Shown here: positions 55,901 to 64,000 of the stretch, one piece after another
How positions within the stretch are numbered: the stretch's first letter is position 1
Layout: each line of letters begins with the position of its first letter
Origin: Phallusia mammillata
Lineage: Eukaryota > Chordata > Ascidiacea > Phlebobranchia > Ascidiidae
DNA: 64,000 nt
NCBI GenBank assembly: GCA_003260075.1
Contig: QLIY01000272.1
Coordinates: forward strand, 107,909 to 171,908
Reading direction: 5' to 3'
Program-made: the position numbers and the translations under genes
The notes under the pieces: model-generated
The model's database searches: none
Told to the model about the DNA's origin: nothing
The model's input: the letters and a program-made list of their open reading frames with translations, nothing else

Positions 55901-58900
55901 CTGATACTAAGCAACTAGTATGTGTGTTGAGCCCCCCCCCCTATTGAATCGATTAATGTGTTGAATTTTAATGGTTGTTTCAGAAGCTTGTTACAAACGA
56001 ATGCGTGTCGGTATACATGTTTTGACCGTAAACTAGAAGAATTGAATCCCCTATTTAGCTTTGGCCCTAAACTATTTCATTTGACCCCGCTAAATCCGCC
56101 CCCCCCCCTCACCCATAAACCTTTGCACATTGTATTGTATGCATGGTGTAACATTGAGAGTGTACCAAACAAATAAGCGACTTGATTATTTAAGAACAGC
56201 TGATACTAAGCAACTAGTATGTGTGTTGATCTGATTCTTTAAACAGACCTTTAGCATGTGGCCCGGTTTTTAACATAATGACAAAGATTTTTTTGAAGCT
56301 TTTAACACAAGGGTATTGAATCGATTAATGTGTTGAATTTTAATGGTTGTTTCAGAAGCTTATTACAAACGAATGCGTGTCGGTAGCCTATACATGTTTT
56401 GACCGTAAACTAGAAGAATTGAATCCCCTTTTTAGCTTTGGCCCTAAACTATTTCATTTGACCCCGCTAAATCCACAGATTTAACTATGTTTCCGCTTTT
56501 TGAAACTAATATTTACAAACTTTTAAACGTCAGGAGTTTGACATTGCAGAAGTCAAGGATTAGTAAAATTATCCAAAGCGTGATTTTGAATTAAATCTGG
56601 AAGCGCAATTTGGCCAGGACGACATAATGATTACTTGCGTCTTTTTGGTTTCCAAGTTGTCTGGACACCACGCGTGTCAGACAGCAAAAACAGGCCACAC
56701 ATGTCAAATTCAGACTCCTTGCATTTCTCAGCCGGCCTATTAAAATGCCAATTTCCTCCACTCTGGTCGTTTTCTGCTCCCGGTACCAATTGTTTCTGAA
56801 ATGTGGCGAATTTGTGTCCGATTAATATAGTTCACTACCGTTTGATGATATTTTGTTACCGTTGGACGACATTGTAACATTTTTTTGGTTTAAATGTCGT
56901 TCACCCCCCCCCCCCTACCGTTTGATGATATTTTGTTACCGTTGGACGACATTGTAACATTTGGTTTAAATGTCGTTCATTTGGTAATTAACAAACACTT
57001 TTCTAAACGGGGCACGTATAAGTTGAATGTCAAAACAGAATACAGGAATCAGCCTGTGTAACAAGATGCTGACCTACTTATTTGTTAATTGCCTATATCC
57101 AAAATTATTCAAGATTCTATATGAATCAGCCAGAAACTGACGATATCTTCTAAACTAGGCGAAAAGATACATTTCAGTTTCGAAAAAAACAGTGACCGTC
57201 TGCCACGCAGCGTAAATTTGGATCAGTAAACATATATTCACTGTCAAGATGATTTTGTTCCCACGCTATGTTAAAACGTTGGTTCAAAGTTTTTTTGTAT
57301 TGGGGGATAGGATTTATACCTTAAGTTGTGCGCTGTAATGTTTGTCCTCTCAATTAACCCAATTGCAAATTTTTAAGTATTTCTTCATTGGTTTGGTACG
57401 CATAGGTTTATGCGCTTTTCAGGTTTGTATAAGAATCTCCATCATTGATGGGTGAATGAAAAGTGCGTTGTTTACCAATAAACTAATTGCCATATATCAC
57501 AACTTTACTGTCTAATTAATCGCATCTTTACGGCAGTGGTTTTGCAGTAATCTACTTTTTCCACAAGTCACGTTGTTTACTGTGCTTTATACAAAACAAA
57601 AACTTACACAGATACATGCAAAGACAATCATCTGACTGTAATGTAAAATGTGCGTTGGTTACCTAATGTAACGTGGGAAGCACCGCCTGAACGTAAATTG
57701 CCCCCAAATTTGGTTGTCCAGTCTTGGTAAATCCGAGTACTTCAGTTAAAAAAATGTGTTAAAATCCCTCTCAACATAATCAATCAAGTTTTCTTCTTAG
57801 AGTTCTTTTAAACTGTCGAAGTTCCCGCCCTCGTACCGTAAACGTGGATATTTTTCGCGCTCATCCTGCCCGAGTGGACCGTTAAGTGCACTCCCACTGT
57901 CCGGACTCCCTTAGTGTAAACAAACACATAATTGTGACGCAAGCGGCGTCAGAGAAAGGCCACTTTCGCCCACCCGAGTTAGAGACATCACCTCATTCCT
58001 GTATACAAGACCCCACCCACTACCAGTTCGTTTGAACAGTAAAACGCGTTGTCGCGAAGTGTGTCAGGCTTCGTTTGCTGTGTTTAAAGCTTTCTGTTGT
58101 CAGACCACTTGGGGTGGCTATAAGTCTTTATTGCCATTCTTGCGAGATGATTCAGTAGTCTTGTTTTTTCACCCTTGAAACATTTTCTGCTTTGCGGGGT
58201 TTATACGAGATATATCACATATTCCTAATCAATATCCCACCGAAAACTGTTCATTCCTTTTTCCGCTTTAGCTGATCAACAAAGTTGGCTGTCAACAACC
58301 GCATTTTGTGATGTTTTACTTTCGCCGCGTCTTTGGTCACACAAAAACCCGGTAGCATCCCCTTATCTAGTATTGCTGCATTGTATGTTGCAGCATACAG
58401 GGATGCAATGGATTGACAAGTGCCACAAAATCCATGGTTTTGGTCTTTATTTAATGAAACGTACAAGGTTGGAAGCTATGTACTTTTGCTGCGTTTACAT
58501 GACATTAGCATTACTGTAACAACAACGAACGGTACCAGACGTAGGCAATGCATATTACACCTACATCTACGTTGACCTTACTATTTACTCTAGAGGTGTG
58601 AAATAGGTTTGTTGACAACTTTAAACCACGCTGCCAATTTACCGATTTTGCAACATCGGTTTGCAGTTTTAGAGTCTACCCACAAAATTGAATTCAAATC
58701 ACCATACACCAGAAAAGCGCCTGTTTTCTTTCGGAATTTTACCCGTTATCTTGGCGCCATGATACGGAGCACTTTCGCGAATAGCTCTCGACGAAGTCAA
58801 ATCGTCATAAAACTTCTATTCTTTTGCATTGTGGCGTCATAAAAACGTAACGCCAGGCTTCCGGTGTGCCTTTGATGCGGTCTATCGATCCCTTGTCACG

Positions 58901-61900
58901 CTTTGTGGACTTTCTAAAACCCTTGAAACGAATCGAAAGCCCACCATGAATGCAGTTTATTGACTGGCAAAATGTGTTTCGGTATAGGCTCTATTCAATA
59001 ATTTCAGTTTCAAGCGTTTGGTAATGAATTACGGTATATGGGATTTTACATGAATATTGACATCCTATTTTATGTGGTTATACAGATGCCAATACATTGC
59101 AGAATTAATTCCAGAACAACTTTATTCCTTGCTAAAGTATTTGCTTTTGCTATGAATACTGCAGAGTGGATTGTAGGTAATGATATTTTTCGAATTAAAC
59201 ACAGTCCAACTGAAGTTACACACTTCAGAACGGCTGGACAGGCGTTAGCATTTGCACCAAGGTTTTTTGATTTTGAAATTTTGTATTTGACCTAATATTT
59301 CGTTTTTGTTGCACCACAAAACCGTCTTTGATGTGTGCAATCAAGTCCGTGATTTGTCTTTACCTCAATGCTGCACGCATCGGCCCTTGGTGAGGCAAAT
59401 TACTGCTTACATTCATTGCCTTTCACGGTTTGCATGGTAATCGTCAGGCAAGTCGCAATTAAACTCGTCCCACTTGCTAGTTTCAATCAAAGTCAACGCA
59501 CATAATTGGCTCTGAACCTAATCCTTCGCTGCTCCAATTGCGCTGCACAGAATCGCAAGTGCTTAAGCCGGAAGATTTGGATTGTGTTGGGCTTGTATGC
59601 AAATACTGCTGGCCCCTTTACTTTCAATGCAGCAAGCTTGCTTCAGCTTTTGTATGAAATAGTGGTTTGTTTTATGATCTATGTTTACACTGGGATACGG
59701 TAATCAACAATTTGTACGTTAAAATGTATAATTTTTAACTTTCTTATGACTTACACCCATAAATGTAGTTCGGGTTAATTTTTCTCTCTTTTTTGTTTTG
59801 TAAAACAGCCGTCCTTACGGTACGTTGCTTGGTTTGGTTCAAATTCTTTGTTGTTGCAATTCAATTAACCCTCAAAATACTCGCCATTTACAATGTTTTA
59901 TCTTTTTCTATTACACATGCTTACACTTTAAAATGTGCCTTTCGCCTTCCAACTACTACGCCTTTGTTTCTTTAATATAAAAATACTTAATATTTTATGC
60001 TTTTTATCAGAACCTGCTTTGTAAGGTACAGCTTCACTGGTTCCAAACTTTCACAATAAGATTGCATAATTGTTACCTTGTTACATGTTTTTAATATATT
60101 TTTTGCACAAACGTATGAAGGACGGATTGGTTGCATACCTCACTGAGAATGGTGTATTTGATCTGTAAAAGCCTTTTATGGCATGTTTGCTACTGTCAAT
60201 GATTAATGATAAAGAATGATGTAGCTGATGGTCAACGGCAAAACGAATGAATGGGATATATGAGAAATTTGTTTCGTTTTAATATTAGAGCATTCAGGTT
60301 ATTTTCGGATAAGGCTCTAATACAAAAAAAATCTTAAGTAAAGTGCGTTTCAAACTTTCATTTAACATTGAATAGTGTTCGCCGACCGAGAAATTGAATA
60401 GCCAACTACAGACTAAAAACAAATTTCATCGCTATGCCAGCAGAGCCATAATCAGGTTTCTGGCTAAACACCAAACATAGGAAACCTACATAACCTAAAG
60501 GCTAGTCGCAAACCTAGCTCAGCTTATCCAGCCTCTGCAAGTAGATGTGCTAAATTATTCATGCATCGTTCGTCATATAAGGTCGCATAGGGAGATAAGG
60601 TACACCGCTGAGGCATAGGCCTCTGCAAATTGAAGAATAAGTTTGTGGTGGGCGTCAATTTACGTAGGTGTGCCAAGTTAATGTGTTGACAGTGATTCTT
60701 GATGTACCAAGAGGCGTTTTTGTTGGATTACAGTTATTCTATTATGTTTAGCATGGGTGCATTTTTGCACCTATTGTATTTTTTCACCCTTTTGAAGCAG
60801 TGGTCCTCAACCCGTGACACACGATTCTTACAAGGTTGAAAACCACTGCTTTAAAGCTTACATCTGGTGTTGTGTGGTTCAGATTACAAATCTCCTTCAA
60901 AAATTAGCATTTTAAACTAGCTTCGCAAAATGAACTTGGACATACCATCATGTGTAACTAAAGCGTTCCAAAAATGGTAATGCTACAGACAATGTATTTC
61001 CAATGTGGATTATAATTATACATTATCGACTTGATTCTGTCTGGTCGATCAAAAAATAGTATCAGTAGAAGTTGGTAATTACAGCCACGCCGTAATTACA
61101 GTAACGGCGCATACACAAACGAGACAATCGCTACGGCGAGATTTGGCTTTAATCGACCTCGGCAACAATGGAATTCACAACCGCAATTTTTCTTTGCAGA
61201 AACAACTACGTGAGCTCGACAGCGACATCTTGCGAAAATTCGTGCGTCTGAATGACTGCATCGACGACATGCGCTGGCAACTCGAGCAGCGTGAAGCTGA
61301 TCTTAAACGCAGCATGGAACAAGATGACGTCATCACCATCCAGGATGACGTCATGAACGATGCGGGACGTCCAAATCCATGGGAGGAGGATTTAAAACGG
61401 TTGTCCGAAGACGAAAACGACAACATCGAAGAGGATGACGACATGAAGTTTGTAGCTCCGGTTACCAAGGCAACCACGTCATACGCCACGTTGACGTCAG
61501 TTCGTAGCAGCAAGCCAGGCGTGACGAATAAGTCGTATGCCAATCCCACGTATGGGCATGTGGATGAAAAAGGAACAATGACTGCAGACAGAACGAAAGA
61601 TCAACAGGAACACAGTCGGCAAGATTTTTATAGGTAAGTTTAACTCTTCTTGACAATTTGGTTTAAGGCAGTTGCAGAATTAAACCTTGATAAAGTATAA
61701 GAGCAAACTGACCAAAATGTGTCGCAAGGCCACAATCACCACATTTCAAAGTTAAAATACGCGTCTGTGAGCAGTTTTGTTTTGTCTTTTGGTAACTGGA
61801 ATATTTTAAGCAAAAAAATCATAGCCTGTATTTGCGTGTTAAACATGACTAGGTTTCAACTGATTTGCTGAGAATATTTAAAACCGTGCATTGCATGTGC

Positions 61901-63308
61901 ACACAAGGATGTTATATTTCGCCTTTTAGACTTTTTACATGCAACTGAACGCAACGTAAGATAAGACAAAACCTTGTAAACTAGGCTCGCTTGTATGTTC
62001 AGCCCACTGTTATCCACACCACGTGACGTTGGTAAAGTCAATTGAGCGTGACGAACTTCGCTCTGCTTTTTGCGGTTCGTGAGAAGGTGTGCCTTAATAT
62101 GGCGCTGGTGGTTTAAAACTCTTGTTGAAGTGACAGTTGTGGGAATCTCACACAGGCCTTGTAATATACAGCTCGTAGTGAGCCAGGTTGAGTAAATGAC
62201 GTTTCGCACGCTACTTCCATTTCACGAAATGTATCATATTGTGTAGCCCTTAGAGGAAACTTTCTGTTTCATTATGCAGCTTGTAGCATTTGGACCATGT
62301 GTTTGGTGTCATGCTATGTTTTCTAAAAAACAACTAAAGCTTTTTATATACTTGACAGTCTTCCAAACTTTAACTGTTTTCGAAATAGTAGCTTCTTGGT
62401 TGCTATTGTTTTTGCATGGATAAACGCAGCTACATGCGATGTTCGACTTAGCCTAAATGTCAAGTTTTAAAATCTGTGCAGCACATAGTAACATTTTCCC
62501 AATGTCTTTTACTTGTAGAACCAAACCACTCAGGCCGACCTCTGCAAGCCAGGTGGCTGACACCACCTACCAAAAACAGCAACAGCAACATCCAGTGCAG
62601 CAGACTAACTACCAGCCCTATCACCAGCACCAGCGTGTTGTTTCAAACCAGCGGCCAGCCTCGGCGTCCAACGCTAACAAGAAATACGCCACTCGCGCTG
62701 TATCGTTCCAATCATCTGGCCGAGACTCGGCGTTTCGACCAATCAGAAGCAATCAGCAGTCACGTGATTCGGCCACGACATCACGTGACTCAAACCCGAG
62801 GGGCGACCGTGTTCTCGTCAGGCGAGTGTCGGACTTTCAAAAGCAACGAGATTACCAGAATCTGATTGACTTGTCACGTGTCAGAGGATCGAACCAATCA
62901 GGTGGTGGTCATCCGCAGCATCAGCAGCCGCAAAGACCTCAGATGAATGTGCCAGGTTCGCGAACCTCTACGTCATCTATTGCGTCATCTGCTTCGTCCA
63001 ACTCATCTGCGTCATCACTTCGCTCTCCCACGCGGCCCTCTGTGGCGCGTAGCAGCAGCCACAAGTGGGCGCGCTTTGGCTTGGGCAAGTCTAGTAAAGC
63101 GCCACAGCCTGTAGTTGAAGCCAAGCCTATGGCGCCGCCACAAAGTCTTGTCACACAACAGCAGAAGAGGACAAGTCTCTCGCGGCGCGGTAATGACGTT
63201 ATGATTCCACGTGACCAAAACGTCATCACGGTGTCATATAAGCGCACGACCGCAAACGACTCTGTCTATAGTTGGATCCAGAGTCAAGATGACGTCACGT
63301 ATTTGTAA
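47560..63308 (+). CDS. LURAP1: LURAP1/LURAP1L-like leucine-rich adaptor protein (5' end missing)
   Basis: Three exons: 47560-47979, 61200-61633 and 62519-63308, joining in phases 0 and 2. The first is open from the C run, so the start codon is not visible. Across the first junction the protein reads FEM then KQLRELDSDILRKFVRLNDC and DDMRWQLEQRE, matching the leucine-rich segment of vertebrate LURAP1 (LRAP35a). The C-terminus QDDVTYL matches the QDDVTFL ending of LURAP1, a PDZ ligand. In mammals LURAP1 links the kinase MRCK to MYO18A and controls lamellar actomyosin flow. Exon 1 is acidic and Ser-rich (SINSRRKSSTSDD). Exon 3 is long, Gln- and Ser-rich and disordered, making this protein (about 548 visible residues) over twice the vertebrate length. 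The orthologue could be LURAP1 or LURAP1L; one pre-duplication gene is likely. Confidence 0.87.
49884..49975. other. 92-nt C run, probable gap placeholder
   Basis: The longest C run in the window, in the LURAP1 intron. The poly-Pro and poly-Gly frames on both strands here are artefacts. Confidence 0.87.
50937..50998 (+). repeat. Tandem duplication of about 29 bp
   Basis: The unit TTCTAAATTGAGCCG followed by TTTGTCCTCTTTT occurs twice in direct orientation in the LURAP1 intron, with a one-base length difference in a T run. Confidence 0.75.
54728..55120 (+). CDS. Unrecognised 130-codon open frame in LURAP1 intron
   Basis: Longest unexplained frame of the large intron that is not caused by C runs. 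It has no domain, repeat or signal peptide that I recognise. The sequence is mixed hydrophobic near its end (DVFKPWVFVLLGWFCEV). An AATAAA at about 55228 lies 108 nt past the stop, which could mark a terminal exon or a retrotransposed copy, but chance is also possible. Confidence 0.2.
   Translation: MSPESILTLVSNFVRSSQRLSLVHGPPRRAQVHLPCDVYLANPVIASNLTRANYHSFMDVKTDKARTLFSLNWDYWTCVFTFGDKINLSITDVFKPWVFVLLGWFCEVHSVDLSTAPFPPEVLDSVIEID
55811..56482 (+). other. Misordered haplotype contigs around two C runs
   Basis: Segment A (55811-55930) recurs at 56109-56231. Segment C (55943-56098) recurs at 56313-56475. C runs lie at 55932-55941 and 56099-56108. The order A, C, A, B, C suggests that a small alternative contig was placed inside its own homologous region. 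Confidence 0.8.
56836..56985 (+). other. Haplotype copies in LURAP1 intron
   Basis: The CTACCGTTTGATGATATT segments before and after a 12-nt C run (56904-56915) are near identical for about 65 bp. Confidence 0.85.
60798..60848. mobile_element. Very short hAT-type MITE
   Basis: CAGTGGTCCTCAACC and GGTTGAAAACCACTG enclose only about 20 bp. The flanks TTTTGAAG and CTTTAAAG match at 6 of 8 positions. At 51 bp it is little more than the two terminal repeats. It lies in the large LURAP1 intron. Confidence 0.7.
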
Positions 63309-63565
63309 CATGACGTCACTGTCACTTTTTTGCCTCCACGTTTACGCGTATCCACGAATTAAGCCTTCTTTTGCTATTGTCACTTTCGTTCGTTTTTTTT
63401 CGTTTGCCAGTGCTCAGCTTATTTATCGTCTTTATGTCATCATTGTCATTGTTCTTAATCTTGCTTGGCACCGCGCAATGCAAGCACATCCAAGTACCGT
63501 ACCGCCATATAATATACATAACATCTACCGATGCATTGTCCTTTCTCCTTGTCTTTTATGTAAGG

Positions 63566-63571
63566 AATAAA
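63566..63571 (+). terminator. Poly(A) signal of LURAP1-like gene
   Basis: AATAAA 258 nt past the stop codon, followed by a TG/T-rich stretch (GTGTTGCGAGTCAGTTTGG). Confidence 0.6.
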
Positions 63572-63927
63572 TCTTGTCATACTCGAGTGTTGCGAGTCAG
63601 TTTGGATGTGTAAGGAAACGTCACTGGGGCACCATTATGAAGGGGGCACGTCTTGCTCTGTGATTACGCATCTGGTTGATACGTTTGATGAAACCTCTTC
63701 AGATGTGGTTGTAAAATAACTTTGTCAAAATTATATAACGCTTGGGAACTTCATGTTGGGGGTAAGACTGTCAGACTATAGATTCACTGCAACTGCCTGA
63801 ACAGTTTTTTGTAAAGAGTCAGATTATATTACGCCACCAACGTCCCAATGACATAACAGGTGTATGATAATTTTCTAAATACAAAAACAACTCTACAACA
63901 TCGTTTTTTTAGTTATTCTTATTATGG

Positions 63928-63948
63928 GTCCCCTTCCCTGAAGGGGAC
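63928..63948. repeat. Short perfect hairpin
   Basis: GTCCCCTT and AAGGGGAC form an 8-bp stem around a 5-nt loop CCCTG. It lies downstream of the LURAP1 poly(A) signal. It may be the end of a transposon. Confidence 0.6.
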
Positions 63949-64000
63949 ACATATTGTTTTTGTCTATATTTTTTTTTTCTTTTTTTCTTTTTTCTTTTTT

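Larger units (their letters stand above)
47980..61199 (+). other. 13.2-kb LURAP1 intron
   Basis: No nested gene can be supported. It includes a 92-nt C run (49884-49975), a tandem duplication (50937-50998), haplotype-duplicated segments (55811-56482, 56836-56985) and a tiny hAT MITE (60798-60848). An open frame of 130 codons at 54728-55120 is followed by AATAAA at 55228; its status is unclear. A hydrophobic plus-strand frame near 49141-49317 and an overlapping minus-strand frame (49077-49346) have no family I recognise. Confidence 0.6.
63309..64000 (+). other. LURAP1 3' UTR and downstream flank
   Basis: The UTR probably ends after AATAAA at 63566-63571. Beyond it no gene is visible. The window ends in a T-rich low-complexity tract (from about 63961), just after a short hairpin at 63928-63948. 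Confidence 0.6.

Noticed and set aside
61143..61199. Start codon at 61143 for the second LURAP1 exon
   Set aside because: A strong 3' splice site (TTTGCAG) ends at 61199, and the conserved reading frame joins exactly to the exon ending at 47979.

Overview
This window reads as AT-rich animal nuclear DNA from an invertebrate chordate, most probably a tunicate such as Ciona. The reasons are compact multi-exon genes with GT-AG introns, a PTBP splicing regulator, a LURAP1-type adaptor, a mosaic sushi/WAP-like/C-type lectin/ZP receptor, and many short hAT-type MITEs. The species is an inference. No prokaryotic features, rRNA or CRISPR arrays were seen.

Layout. (1) 1-5965: no supportable coding sequence; upstream or 5' intronic DNA of PTBP. 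(2) 6062-16008, plus strand: a full PTBP gene of 16 coding exons (571 codons, four RRMs). It keeps a 34-nt exon preceded by a 398-nt stretch with no AG dinucleotide, which looks like the autoregulatory exon known from mammalian PTBP1/PTBP2. (3) 17758-19607, minus strand: a five-exon secreted protein with three trefoil domains, convergent with PTBP; predicted poly(A) signals lie about 60 nt apart. (4) 20468-39800, plus strand: a roughly 39-exon type I membrane protein of about 2,100-2,200 residues, divergent from the trefoil gene. Order: signal peptide, WAP-like, sushi and WAP-like modules in duplicated cassettes (16 sushi in all), a C-type lectin domain, half of a second one, two more WAP-like modules, Ser/Thr-rich linkers, a small Cys-rich module, a ZP domain, a furin-type RAKR site, a transmembrane helix and a short tail. 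(5) 39985-47517: intergenic, with hAT-type MITEs. (6) 47560-63308, plus strand: a LURAP1/LURAP1L-like adaptor in three recognised exons around a 13.2-kb intron, with the 5' end lost in a gap. (7) 63309-64000: its 3' UTR and flank.

An assembly property explains much odd structure. Runs of C, usually 10-12 long and sometimes 26-92, are almost certainly gap characters written as C. Most short runs separate two near-identical copies of the same sequence, as expected when two haplotype contig ends were placed side by side. All long poly-Pro and poly-Gly reading frames come from these runs. Exons cut by them are repeated rather than truly duplicated. The copy pairs also give a small view of allelic differences within the assembled individual.

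The trefoil protein and the mosaic receptor are both secretory-pathway products sharing an 860-bp intergenic region, so co-expression is plausible. PTBP and LURAP1 are conserved cytoplasmic/nuclear proteins with no evident functional link to them.
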